The notes under the pieces were generated by a model that searched no databases, was not told the origin of the DNA, and saw nothing but the letters and a program-made list of their open reading frames with translations. This document shows, one piece after another, positions 36,257 to 45,752 of a stretch of DNA of 64,000 nucleotides. Origin of the DNA: Strigamia acuminata (lineage: Eukaryota > Arthropoda > Chilopoda > Geophilomorpha > Linotaeniidae). A program made the translations under genes and the position numbers. Positions within the stretch are counted from its first letter, which is position 1. Every line of letters starts with the position of its first letter. The stretch covers positions 4,542,259 through 4,606,258 of the forward strand of contig OX442320.1 of the NCBI GenBank assembly GCA_949358305.1. The letters run 5' to 3'.

Positions 36257-39200
36257 CGGTGCTCGTTCCTGCGCGTCGTCGCTCGGGGTTTTTGTTTTTA
36301 GTTTTCGTTTTACGATGAAATTGTTTTTATTTTTTTTTGGTTTTTATTTTTTTTTTGTAAATTGACGACAGATTGTGATATTCTCAAAGAATTCTGTTTT
36401 TGACCGCTAGGGTTAGTGTTGTGGCAGTTTGTTGAGTAATTATTAAGGTTAATAATTAGGGTTAAGTGAATTTTTGTTTTGTATATAGTGAATTGGTGGC
36501 CACAATTGATTTATTTTTTTTTGTTTTTATTGTTTTTATTTTTTTATTTTTTATTTTTTGAAATGTTGTGTATATTGAGTGCGAACTGACGGTATGGATG
36601 TTGGTGTGTTGTAAAATAAGGTTATTATATAATATTGAATATGAATGGGAAAAATTAGATGATTTAAGATGAAAAAATACAGTGAAAAGCGTGAATTAAA
36701 AAGATAGAAAGAAAAATGATGTTTTGCCTCATGTTTGTCTCATTTTCTTTTGGTACAGATCCTTGAATGGCACTTGAACGTTGAGTTGAGTTTTGGTGTC
36801 AAGATTTTTTGAGTTTGTTCGGAAATTTTGGTTTTTTTTTAATTTTTTTGTTTTTTTGTTTTTTTTTGATATATTCATCTTGGTCAAAAGATTTCATTGC
36901 ATTTCTTTTGGTAGTGGATTTTTAAATTTTTTTGTTTAGATTTTTAGGTGATTTTTGTAGATTTTTGGTTTTTTTTTGGTTTTTTTTTGGTTTTTTTGAT
37001 GTTTGGCATGGCAGAGGCGTGATTGGTTGTTTGGTAATTGAGAAATTGGCACCAAAACTTATTTTTATTGATTTTTTTATATTTTATTTTTATTTTTTTA
37101 TTTTAAATTATTTTTTGTTAGAATTTTTGCCTTTTGCCATTCCAAAGATTTGATCGAAGGATGCTACCAAAAGAAATGAGATGAAATGATGCATGATTTT
37201 GATTTTTTTTTGATTTTTTTAATTTTTTTTTTTTGGTTTTTTTTTTTTTTTTAAATTCTTTTTCTAAAAATTTAAATTTAACACAAAAATATTTTTTTTT
37301 TAATTTTTTTGGTTTTTTCGGATTTTAAAAAAAAAACACAGCAAATTCCAACGAGTTTGATACACAAGATTCACACGAAAACAAAATTATAAATTTTTTT
37401 TTTCTTTTTACAAATAAAAATATATTTTACAGGTTTACTTATCACAAAACGGACAAGAACAAATGATGGTAAATTTACATAATTTAAAAAAATCAATAAA
37501 TAATAATATCTAATTAATAAAAAAAATTTTTTTTGTCAGATTTGGGCCCCTCCGACGCCCCCCCAAGACGAAAACGACGTGTACATCGACTACTGCATGT
37601 GTTTTCTATACGAACCGAGCGTAATGCCCGAATCGCAATTACCTCCGGTATATGTTAAAAAGGAGCACAAACGATTACGGGTCGACGCCAACATAATCGG
37701 TTCGCACAAACAACAAATACCGTTAAAGCTTCGAATTTTGGCCCCGTTTAAGCGCCGGAGTCACCAAAATAATCAGTGGTTTTTTAAATAACTGCCCGGG
37801 CGTTTATTTGAAGCTTTAGCGGAATATTTCTCCAAAAAAACGATTATTAATTTTATTTTTTTAAATTTTTGTTTAGGTCGGAGGCAGAAAATCCGCAAGG
37901 ATGAGGCGGTGTGCGTGCCCCGGTCGCTGTTTGACCGGCCCACAGCGGCCGTTTTGAAGATGCGCCGCGACCTGAAGATGCAGAAACTGCGGGGGATGTC
38001 GCGGATGCAGGTGCCCGGGCACAAACCGACGCAGGCGGCGAGTAAACCGAACCCGGACGTGGCGATCGAAAACTGCGACTGGCTCATCCAGGAGGACTGG
38101 GCGCTGCTTCAAGCCGTGCAGGCGCTGCTCGAGTTGCCGCTGAGTCTGACCGTGCTGTCCCCTGCGCACACGCCCAATTGGGACATGGTGGCCGATGTGG
38201 TCAACTCGACGAGTCATTATTACAGGTCGCCGAAGCAGTGCAAGAATAGATACGAGTTGGTGATCGTGCCGAGGGAGGAAGGGAAGATATTGTACGACAC
38301 GAATCCGAAGAAACAGAAGAAATCCAAAGGAATTTATCGAGTAAAGATCGGAATGATTGACATTTTGGTGGAAAAAATTCGATATTTTCGTTGAAAAATT
38401 GAAAGTTTGGTGGGGAAAAAATATTTTAATGGAAAAAAAATTTTTTATTGAAAAATTGAAATTTTGTTAGAAAAAAACAGTATTGGTGGAAAAAATGGAA
38501 ATTTTCGTTGAAAAATTGAAATTTTGTTGGAAAAAAATACAATTTTGATTGAAAATAACAATTTTGATGGGAAAAAAATCGGAATTTTGGTGGAAAAATT
38601 GAAATTTTGATGAAAAAAATCGAAATTTTGATGAAAAAAATCGAAATTTTGATGAAAAAAATCGAAATTTTGGTGGAAAAATTGAAATTTTGATTTAAAA
38701 ATCGAAATTTTGATGAAAAAAATCGAAATTTTGGTGGAAAAAATCGAAATTTTGATTTAAAAATCGAAATTTTGATTTAAAAATTGAAATTTTGATTTAA
38801 AAATTGGAATTTTGATTTAAAAATTGGAATTTTGATTTAAAAATTGGAATTTTGATTTAAAAATTGGAATTTTGATTTAAAAATTGGAATTTTGATTTAA
38901 AAATCGAAATTTTGATGAAAAAAAAATCGAAATTTTGATAAAAAAAATCGAAATTTTGGTGGAAAAGTTGAAATTTTTATTTAAAAATCGAAATTTTGAT
39001 GAAAAAAATAGAAATTTTGGTGGAAAATATTTTTTTTATTGATTAATTAATTAATTAATTTTGTTTTTTTTAGACTAAGAATAATCGGCCGATGAGGACG
39101 AGTCAGCTGTATTTGAACGATAATAATAATACGTTTGGGACGCTGCATCACGGGCATTTTGAGACTATTAAGAACGTGGCGAATAAGAGGACGCCGACGT

Positions 39201-42200
39201 TGAAGCCGATGCTGGTGCCGACGATGAAGAAGCATGCGGCGGTGTTGGCGGAGAGTAATATTAGTTACGACAATCCGCTGTCGCCGGCGCAGGTGGCGGC
39301 GATAAGGGCGGAGAGGATCGCGAGGGATAAGCAGAAGACGCAGGCCGCGGCTGTTGTCAGAGGGGTAATGATGAGTTTTTATTTTTGGGATTTTTCTTTC
39401 GTTTTGATTGAATTGCTGCATTTATTTTATTTTATGCTTAATTTCTGCATAAGTTTTGCATTTATTTAACGTTTTCCTTCAATTTTTGCATAATTTCTGC
39501 ATTTATTTAACGTTTTTGTTGAATTTTTGCATAATTTCTGCATTTATTTAACGTTTTTCATTCATCATTTTGCAGACATCAGTAGCCGAGCAGCAATTAG
39601 CCGCCCAACGCCAACAGCAACAAGTCCTGGCCCAAGTCGCCGTCAACCAGCAACAAGCAGTCGCCGCCGCCCAACAACTCCAATCCATGATCAACGTCGG
39701 CTCCACGCCCCTCACCCAAAGAACTGCCACGGCCGGTACTAAACAAGTTTCAAAATAAATTGGAAATTCATCTTAAAATAATTAAATTTTTGTTTGATTA
39801 AGGAATTTCCGTTCGTAACCTGGCCAACACCGGTCAGCCGATGGTCAGTTTGACCCCCGCGCAGGTGCATGCGGCCGCCCAGCGCATTTCCGCGGCCAAC
39901 CTCGCGTCGGCTACGTCCGTGACGGGCGCCAGCGTCGGCGTCGTGCCGATCCAGACGCCGACGGGCACGAAAAACCTGACGGTGCAGCAACTCAACGTGC
40001 TGAGGGCCCAGCAACAGCAGCAGACGCTGATGAAACAACAGCGGCTGCAGCGGCTCCAACAGCAACAGCAGGGCGTCACCGTGAACGCGGCCGTCGCTGC
40101 CCAGGCCCAGAAAGTGTCGGTGGCCGTCACGTCGCCAGGCGTCGCCGCATTGCACATGAGCCAAGCTCAACAAAGAGCACAGGTTCATTTTTGACCTTTT
40201 TAGTGATTATTTTGGTGTTTAAATTGGGTTTTTGGTGTTTTAATTGGGTTTTGATTGATTTTTGGGCTTGGAATTGGGGTTTTTGTGGGTTTTTGGTGTG
40301 TTAATTGGGTTTTTGGTGTTTTTAATTGATTTTTTGGTGTTTTTATTGTGTTTTTGATTGTTTTTTTGTGGATTTTGTTGATTAGTGGGAGTTTTATTGA
40401 TGTTTTTGTGTGTTTTTTAGATGGTCAAGCAGGGGCTGAAGACTGGACGGGCGATGACGGATGCGGAAGTGGCGCAGTTGATGAAGCAGAGGCAGCAGAA
40501 GGTGTCGGCGACGGGCGCGCAGGTGGCGCAGATCCAAGTGCCGACGCAGAGCGGGCAGGTGGCGCAGATTTTGACGCATTCGCAGCTGCAGCAGATTCAG
40601 CAGGCGCAGCAGGCACAGCAGGCACAGCAGCCGCCGGTGGCGACGCTGGTCAAGACGGTTTCAACACCGACTGCGATGAGCAGCACGGCGAGCGTGACGA
40701 TTCCGATGAGTTCGGTCAGCTTGACGTTGCCGAATGTAAGGAGCGGGGGTTTGTTTGAACTGGGAAATTCGTAAAAATTTCGAGTTTTTGTCGTTGGAAC
40801 AGAAATTCGTCGTTTATACATCGAAATTCATCGTTTTTTAATAGAAATTCGTCGTTTTTACATTGGAATTCGCCGTTTTTACATTAGAATTTGTCGTTTT
40901 TACGTTGAAATTCGTCGTTTTTATATAGAAATTAGTCGCTTTTATATAGAAATTAGTCGTTTTTGTATAGAAAATCGTTTTTTTTTTTAGAAATTCTAAT
41001 AATATCGAATTGTCATCGTCAATTTAACTATGAAATTCGTCATTAATGTAATTAGAATCCTTAAAAATGCCGAATTTTGACTTGGAGATTCTTAATAATG
41101 CTGATTTACTGAAATTTTTAACCGAGAATTTCGTCACTTCGACTAATCCTAATGAAAAATTCGAAAAAATGATGAAATTTAGTCATTTAAAACGACAAAC
41201 TCGTCACCTTCCACTTAGAAATTTATAAAAACGACAGAAGGGACAGAAATTCGTAATTTATTTATTCATTTATTCATTTATTTATCGTTGAAATATCCGA
41301 TTTCTAACCGCTAAATCCTCACAATAACAACGACAACCCAAATTTCGCACTTCCAACACCAATTGTCTAATTGTCTCTCTTCCAACAGGTGAAAACAACG
41401 AGCGCGCCGTCGCTGAGTGCGAGCACCAACCAGTCGCAGCTGCGCCAATTCCAGCAGCAGCTGCTCCAGCGCAAACTGCAGCAGCAACAGGAACAAAACC
41501 AGAAAGCGCAGCTCGCCAAAGCGTCGCAACTCGGCTCCGTGCAAATCATGCAGCCGTGCGCCGCCGCCCAGAAGCAACTGCCCGCCGCCACCATGCGCCA
41601 GGTCATCAAGCAGGTGACCGCCGCTGCCGCCTCCATCGCCACTCAATCGTCCTCTCCTCAGGTCCTGTCGCACACCATGCTTACCAAACCCACACAGTCG
41701 GCCACGCCACCTGGTGCCGGTGAGCCGAATTAATTGAAAAAAAATAATTTTTTATTTATTTATTTATTTTTTTTAATAATTTTTTTTTTTTTTTAGTTGG
41801 GGGTGGTCAACCACGGGTCATCCCGATCTGCCAGTCGGTGGGGCCGGTGGTGACGGCGAGTATTTCGTCGCCCATTAGCAGTCACACGCCGCTGAAGCAG
41901 ATTCAGGTGGTGACGGCGGCGTCGCCGACGTTCACGCAGGCGGGGATGAGGAGTCAGGGCCCGGCCGGGACGATCTCGCTCGATACCATCGCGAGGTCGC
42001 AGACGATTTTGAGCGCGCCGGCTGTCGTGGCTGCTGGCGGCGGCACGGCGCCGGTGGCCGCGCAGTTGGCCGGGGTCAAACTCGCCTCGGCGCAGGCTGC
42101 GATTTTGACACAGGTGATGTTTGTTTGATTTCGCGGTGCAGCTTTGTGCGATTCAGGGCGGTTAGAGACAGTTTTGCATGAAAATTGCATGTTTTACGTG

Positions 42201-42667
42201 TAAATATGCATGTTTTAGCTTTAAATACGCAGATTTTGTGTGTAAAATATACCATTTGGTTGTAAATTAAACTTTTGATTACATAAATGGATTTATTAAA
42301 TGGTTTTTGTTCTTCTGCTGCCCAATGGATGATGCGCCGCTGTCGGTTTTTGTGCTTAAGACGATTGAATGAACTGATTTTGTTTTGTTTATTAATTCAG
42401 GTGCCTGCAACGGCGATGCAAGCGGGCGGACACCCGATAACGGTTGCCGTCCGGACGACGAATCCGCTACAAGGCCAGCAACTGACGACTGCGCAACTGA
42501 CGCAGACCGTCGCCACCGCTCCCACAGTGATGGTCGCGACGCCCATGACCGTGGCCGTGACCAGCGGGACTAACGCGGGAGTGGTGCACACGGTGGCCCC
42601 GACCAGGGCGGCCACGCCGCAACGTACTAACTACACGATGCGCTTGCGCAATCTTCCTAAACAGTGA
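21982..42667 (+). CDS. dom: Domino/EP400-type SWI2/SNF2 ATPase, long isoform with SANT and Q-rich tail
   Basis: 38 coding exons, 2904 aa; all phases close. Exons 1-9: 21982-22095, 22159-22897, 23683-24095, 24395-24580, 24791-24931, 25661-25871, 25934-26389, 27235-27329, 27392-27487. 10-18: 27714-27891, 27960-28096, 28390-28752, 28818-28954, 29019-29205, 29756-29962, 30032-30140, 30563-30691, 31068-31205. 19-27: 31381-31500, 31570-31761, 32609-33047, 33109-33311, 34089-34455, 34524-34638, 34709-34840, 35184-35354, 35414-35497. 28-38: 35555-35689, 37433-37468, 37540-37699, 37877-38340, 39074-39364, 39576-39735, 39803-40182, 40421-40735, 41389-41719, 41797-42113, 42401-42667. Domains: HSA at residues 423-531; ATPase with DEMGLGKT (Lys 861) and DEAQ (958-961); a roughly 500-residue insert; helicase C from 1664 with intact SGGIGVN and [27 protein letters not shown] near 2130-2195; Q-rich tail. 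The ATPase looks catalytically intact. Known role: H2A variant exchange and NuA4/TIP60-type acetyltransferase scaffold in the nucleus. The exon-30 donor, GTTCGC, is weak. Confidence 0.95.
23264..23394 (+). ncRNA. H/ACA snoRNA-like sequence, family A copy 1 (helicase intron 2)
   Basis: About 131 nt, repeated at 24610-24741. The 5' hairpin closes with CCCCC (from 23265) and GGGGG and holds a small AGTGC/GCGCT stem. The hinge AGAGTA fits the H-box pattern ANANNA. The 3' hairpin closes CAGTT/AACTG, followed by ACA at 23389-23391. Similarity with copy 2 runs some 20 nt past the ACA. The upper stem of the 3' hairpin is weak. Confidence 0.45.
24610..24741 (+). ncRNA. H/ACA snoRNA-like sequence, family A copy 2 (helicase intron 4)
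   Basis: Copy of 23264-23394. The closing stem CCCCC/GGGGG and the inner AGCGC/GCGCT are kept; where copy 1 has AGTGC the pairing survives as a G-U wobble. The 3' hairpin closes with seven pairs, TTCAGTT/AACTGAA (24683-24689 with 24727-24733), then ACA at 24736-24738. The hinge is AGAGTG, one base off the ANANNA consensus. Confidence 0.45.
24953..25102 (+). ncRNA. H/ACA snoRNA-like sequence, family B copy 1 (helicase intron 5)
   Basis: The 5' hairpin has ACCTCG/CGAGGT (24969-24974 with 25024-25029) plus inner CCAA/TTGG and ACGAA/TTCGT. The H box is AGAGGA at 25031-25036. The 3' hairpin has a lower stem TGCTT/AAGCA (25042-25046 with 25091-25095), pocket loops of 7 and 8 nt, and an upper stem CACA/TGTG. 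ACA lies at 25097-25099, with 14 nt between the upper stem and ACA as the H/ACA guide rule requires. Similarity with copy 2 stops at ACA plus three nt. Confidence 0.65.
25150..25560. repeat. 31-bp intronic array
   Basis: About thirteen units of 31 bp beginning GATTTGATCGATTAATCGTG and ending TTAAATTGGCA, in helicase intron 5 after the snoRNA-like sequence. Each unit contains the palindrome-rich core GATCGATTAATCG. Confidence 0.95.
26440..27170. repeat. degenerate intronic array of about 30-bp units
   Basis: Units built on TTTTTGGGTCTAAAATGCAT with drifting length, in helicase intron 7. The array is split by the snoRNA-like copy at 26753-26902, so the repeat lies on both sides of it. Confidence 0.8.
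26753..26902 (+). ncRNA. H/ACA snoRNA-like sequence, family B copy 2 (helicase intron 7)
   Basis: Copy of 24953-25102. The H box AGAGGA, both pocket loops and the ACA (26897-26899) are unchanged. Differences fall in loops, or preserve pairing: AAGCA to AAGCG still pairs with TGCTT through a wobble, and the inner 5' stem is lengthened to ACGAAA/TTTCGT. Sequence diverges immediately after ACA plus TTT. Confidence 0.65.
27515..27654 (+). ncRNA. H/ACA snoRNA-like sequence, family C copy 1 (helicase intron 9)
   Basis: The 5' hairpin is a ten-pair stem GCGCCGTTAT/ATAACGGTGC with one G-U, loop about 14 nt. An H-box-like AGAATA follows near 27581. The 3' hairpin has a lower stem TTTCTA/TAGAAA (27591-27596 with 27642-27647), loops of about 9 and 7 nt and an upper stem GTAC/GTAC. 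ACA is at 27649-27651, 14 nt below the upper stem. The intron is only 226 nt long, so this sequence is most of it. Confidence 0.6.
28141..28280 (+). ncRNA. H/ACA snoRNA-like sequence, family C copy 2 (helicase intron 11)
   Basis: Copy of 27515-27654 with about a dozen changes. The ten-pair 5' stem, the AGAATA hinge, the TTTCTA/TAGAAA stem, the GTAC/GTAC stem and the ACA (28275-28277) are all retained. Changes cluster in the 5' loop and in the apical loop of the 3' hairpin. Similarity extends beyond the ACA toward the acceptor, so most of the intron was duplicated. Confidence 0.6.
29380..29680. repeat. 30-bp intronic array
   Basis: About ten units of 30 bp reading AAAATTGGAAAGATTTGGTT plus TATTTTGATC, in helicase intron 14. 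The last copies are degenerate. Confidence 0.95.
30190..30530. repeat. 41-bp intronic array
   Basis: About seven units with GATTTTGGTCTAAAAATCGA followed by TTTCACGGCGAAAATAAATT plus A, in helicase intron 16. Two unit variants (ACGGCGAAAA and GAGACAAAAC) are mixed. Confidence 0.9.
31970..32530. repeat. degenerate array in helicase intron 20
   Basis: Irregular units around GACGAAAAACAGCAATTTTT and AGCTGAAAAATAGCAAATTT. Two classes alternate in a higher pattern, so the array is not homogeneous. Confidence 0.75.
33430..34060. repeat. 41-bp intronic array with two unit classes
   Basis: Units with GTCAATTTTGGTGATCAAAT then TTGGTTTATTCATCCGAAAT plus C, about 41 bp, mixed with a class containing CGTAGCTAAAATTTGATTTT. 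They fill helicase intron 22. Confidence 0.9.
34900..35165. repeat. 20-bp intronic array
   Basis: Units of GAAAATTGGAATTTTTGATT, exact for five to six copies and then degenerate, in helicase intron 25. Confidence 0.9.
36257..37432 (+). other. 3' UTR of the short isoform and intron to the distal exons
   Basis: Starts right after the short-isoform stop. T-rich, with ATTAAA at 36695-36700 as a candidate polyadenylation signal. Two arms (about 36720-36805 and 37045-37200) form a long imperfect inverted repeat, sharing CATTTCTTTTGGTA against its reverse complement, and GAGTTTTGGTGTCAAG against CTTGGCACCAAAACTT-like sequence. No further exon is seen before 37433. Confidence 0.6.
36695..36700 (+). 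terminator. candidate polyadenylation signal of the short helicase isoform
   Basis: ATTAAA about 440 nt after the short-form stop and before the inverted-repeat arms. It is the best hexamer in that interval. Confidence 0.4.
38390..39025. repeat. 18-20-bp intronic array
   Basis: Units around GAATTTTGATTTAAAAATTG (20 bp, exact at 38770-38900) and shorter AAAATCGAAATTTTGATG variants, in helicase intron 31. Confidence 0.9.
40790..40985. repeat. about 21-bp intronic array
   Basis: Units of ATTCGTCGTTTTTACATTGG plus A with drift, in helicase intron 35. The rest of this intron to 41388 is AT-rich without clear repeats. Confidence 0.75.
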
Positions 42668-43150
42668 TTTTCGAGTGATGACTTTGAAAAAGCGTTACTT
42701 TTGTTCAGTATTTTTCTTCTTCTTCATTTTGCCCCCCCCCCCCCCCCCCCCGAAACCTCGATTTTGGATTGTTTTTCATTAATCGCGAGCAGTGAGTTTC
42801 TAAGAGTAAATAAATGCGAGAAAAAACGTGAAATTTGTGATTTATTTACGAGTGGTGGCGGCCATATTGGAAGTAGCGAGCGGCTAATGATAGTTTAATT
42901 TATTTTTGAAATTTTTTTTTGGTGCTGAATGATATTGTTTTGTTTGTGTTTTAGTAGGAAGTTGAATAATTTGCATTTGTAAAAGTGTGTGCAGCAAATT
43001 ATTTGAAATTATTATTCTTTTATTCAGAATGATTTTTTAATACAAGTTGGTGTAAATATTAAAGATAATTTGACATCTGAGCTGAATTTTTGTGTAATTT
43101 TAGATATTTGGAACAATTTTTAGGTATTATGAACTTCTGTGGTTGTTTAA
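42668..43150 (+). other. 3' UTR of the long helicase isoform and downstream flank
   Basis: After the stop come a C run (42734-42752) and AATAAA (about 42808). Positions 42850-42915 (CATATTGGAAGTAG...) resemble 47905-47960, part of a duplication that also includes the zinc-finger genes. No ORF of interest. Confidence 0.55.
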
Positions 43151-43998
43151 CACTGGAACCACTAGATTGGCAATAAACCCAATGGGTTTCCATTAGTGTT
43201 TTTTTTTTTTTTTTTACTTAATGATGCTTTACATCATAAATCGGCAAATAAAGAATTAACCTACAACAGGACTGAAACTGGTCAAAATGACCATTCGAAA
43301 TAGCATGAACAATACGTAAGCAATACCTGCGCAATACATGCATACATCGTTTTGGCGTCAAATTGAGTTGTTTTAAATTCAGAAACACACGAAACATGCG
43401 ACAATTGATGGATTTTATAAAACCAGATAGAATTAAAATGAAAATTTTGATTTCAGACACGTACAATTTTGGATTCCCCCGATATAGATGATTAAACTAT
43501 ATCTACAGTCAGCGCACGGTATCTTGATGCTAAATTCGTACTGCGCATCCCATTCTGCGCAGACGATTATCTACTTCCAGTTGTTATTTAGCAGTATTAA
43601 CTATTAACCCTATTATTAGGCCTAATAATGCTAAAATAAAGTAAATAAACAACAATAAAGTCATCATTAAAAGTAATTCACACAGTATGACCAAAATATT
43701 GTTGTTTATTTACTTTATTTTAGCATTATTAGGCCTAATATTAGGCTTAATACTGTTAAATAACAACTGGAATTAGAAAATCGTCTGCGCAGAATGGGAT
43801 GCGCAGTACGAATTTAGCATCAAGATACCGTGCGCTGACTGTAGTCATTCATAAAATGCATGTGTAAATATATGTTACATTATTGCACATTAATTTATTA
43901 TTTATTCATTAAAAATTATTAAATTATTATTTTCTCAATGGGTCATTAAGACCGGTTTTAGCCGTTTTAGGTCGGGGGAAATTCCAGCCGTTCTAGTG
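43151..43998. mobile_element. piggyBac-like non-autonomous element with TTAA target duplication
   Basis: Flanked on both sides by TTAA (43147-43150 and 43999-44002), the piggyBac target. The ends are inverted: CACTGGAACCACTAG on the left against CCGTTCTAGTG on the right. It is 848 bp long with no transposase and carries a nested hairpin element. The class is known from the target site and ends; the family is inference. Confidence 0.75.
43506..43841. mobile_element. mariner-like MITE nested in the piggyBac-like element
   Basis: Long, nearly perfect terminal inverted repeats (about 140 bp each) begin CAGTCAGCGCACGGTATC and are flanked by TA (43504-43505 and 43842-43843). CAGT ends and a TA duplication fit Tc1/mariner. 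About 336 bp, non-coding. A fragment of the same arm, TTATTTAGCAGTATTAAGCC, lies at 47574-47593. Confidence 0.85.
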
Positions 43999-44002
43999 TT
44001 AA

Positions 44003-44363
44003 GTGAAATTAAGCCGGGACTCTACATTTATCATTGGGTAAGTTGTTCACTGTTTCAGTTAGAATTTGATTTTAAGTTTATATTTTTATTTAGTAGGTTT
44101 TTAAAAATAATAGTTAAAGGAGTACCATTTACCTCCATTCTATTGGTAATATTCATTATAATTTTATTAATGCATAAAGTAAAATTGGATTTTTTGCTAA
44201 AAATTTTCTTTATTTAGAAAAAGTCAATTCTTTTTGGTGTTTTCTGCGATAAATTGGATTTTTTGCTAAAAATTGGTTTTATTGATTAAAATCTTGAATT
44301 TCTGTGATAAAAAAAATTGATGCGTTCACGCCAAAGAACAGGAATTTGAAATAATTCAAAATG
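44003..44363. other. 3' flank of the zinc-finger gene, nothing else seen
   Basis: AT-rich sequence between the piggyBac-like element and the zinc-finger stop codon, with no motif beyond short T/A runs. Confidence 0.5.
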
Positions 44364-45752
44364 TTAGGAACACTTTTCCATGTGTTTTTTTAATTCGTTG
44401 CTATGCCCGAAACGGCGAGAACACAAACGACACTCGAATGGCTTTTCTCCAGTGTGCGTCAACAAATGAGATCTCAAGTGCCCCGACTGGGCACAGCAAT
44501 AAGAACACAAGTGGCACTTGAACGGTTTCTCCCCAGAATGAACTCTAAAATGCACTTTGAGTTCGTTTTTCCGCTTGAATGAACTCGAACACCCAGAACA
44601 TTTGAAGGACTTCTCCGCCGAATGTACTATCAAATGTTGTTTCAACAAATCGCTGTGCTTGAATGAACTAGAACACAAACCACACCTAAACGGCTTCTCT
44701 TCTGAATGAGTCGTCAAGTGGGTCCTCAAGTTTGAAAGCTGTTTGGTGCTGAACGAACAAAAATGACATTTGAACGGATTTTCTGTCATGTGGGTCAGCA
44801 AATGTACCTTCAAGCTGCCGCCATGCATGCACGAATACGAACACAAATGACATTGGAATTCTTTTTCCCCAGAGTGAATCTTCAAATGACATTTTAGACC
44901 CGTGCCGGAATAAAACGACTTGCTGCATTCGGGACATTCGAACAGTTTTTCACCGGTGTGAGTCAATAAATGAGTTTTCAAGCTTGCAGAGTAGGCGGAG
45001 CAAAAGGAACACAAGTGACACTTGAACGGTTTTTCTGACGAGTGAGATTGTAAATGTTTCTTGAGATTACTTTTCTGGACGGAACAATACGAACACAAGT
45101 GACACTTGAACGGTTTTTCCGACGAGTGAGATCGCAAATGACTTATGAGCTGGCTGTTCAGGACGGTAGAATACGAACAAATATGACATTTGAATTGTTT
45201 TTCTCCGGTGTGAGTTAATAAATGAGTTTTCAAGCTTCCAGAGTAGGCGGAGCAAAAAGAACACAAGTGACACTTGAACGGTTTTTCCGACGAGTGAGAT
45301 CGTAAATGCGTCCTGAGATTACTGTTCTGGACGGAACAATACGAACACAAGTGACACTTGAACGGTTTTTCTTCAGTGTGTTTTCTCAAATGGGTGATTA
45401 GTTCATACTTTCGTTTGAAGGAAGACGGACATGATTCACATTTGAACGGTCTTTCTCCGGTGTGATTCATCATGTGATTTGCCAAACATTGAACGTTTTT
45501 GGTTTTATATTCGCACAAGTTGCAATTGTGCTCGGGTTTGTCCTTCTTTTTGGTTCGGGGTTTAAGTGCGATTTCTTCTCCAGGGTGTTTTCTTGACACG
45601 TGACCTTTTAATGCCTGGTTACTCTTGTACGCTTTGCTGCAAATGTGGCATTCGAATGGATTCTCTCCCGTGTGGGTGGTTATGTGTGATTTTAAACCGC
45701 CTTTGCTTTTACAGGCGTACGAACACAAATGGCATTTGTAAGGCTTTTCCAT
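44364..45752 (-). CDS. C2H2 zinc-finger protein, sixteen fingers
   Basis: Single uninterrupted exon, 462 aa, starting MEKPYKCHLC. It is almost entirely tandem C2H2 fingers joined by TGEKPF or SSEKPF-type linkers; I count sixteen. Finger 3 follows a Lys-rich spacer (KPRTKKKDKPEHN). Fingers 5-6 and 8-9 are near copies (YCSVQ-SNL then FCSAYS-SLKTH), so the array grew by internal duplication. Finger 16 ends H-M-E-K-C, a C2HC variant. No KRAB, SCAN, BTB or other effector domain is visible. The likely role is sequence-specific DNA binding in the nucleus. Intronless organisation could mean a retrogene or a lineage-specific expansion gene. A truncated paralogue is at 48071. Confidence 0.93.
   Translation of the reverse strand: MEKPYKCHLCSYACKSKGGLKSHITTHTGENPFECHICSKAYKSNQALKGHVSRKHPGEEIALKPRTKKKDKPEHNCNLCEYKTKNVQCLANHMMNHTGERPFKCESCPSSFKRKYELITHLRKHTEEKPFKCHLCSYCSVQNSNLRTHLRSHSSEKPFKCHLCSFCSAYSGSLKTHLLTHTGEKQFKCHICSYSTVLNSQLISHLRSHSSEKPFKCHLCSYCSVQKSNLKKHLQSHSSEKPFKCHLCSFCSAYSASLKTHLLTHTGEKLFECPECSKSFYSGTGLKCHLKIHSGEKEFQCHLCSYSCMHGGSLKVHLLTHMTENPFKCHFCSFSTKQLSNLRTHLTTHSEEKPFRCGLCSSSFKHSDLLKQHLIVHSAEKSFKCSGCSSSFKRKNELKVHFRVHSGEKPFKCHLCSYCCAQSGHLRSHLLTHTGEKPFECRLCSRRFGHSNELKKHMEKCS

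Noticed and set aside
42325-42385. Possible C/D snoRNA in helicase intron 37 (ATGATGC ... CTGA)
   Set aside because: The C box is one base off, box distance is too short, no terminal stem, and CTGAT just before the acceptor is better read as the branch point.
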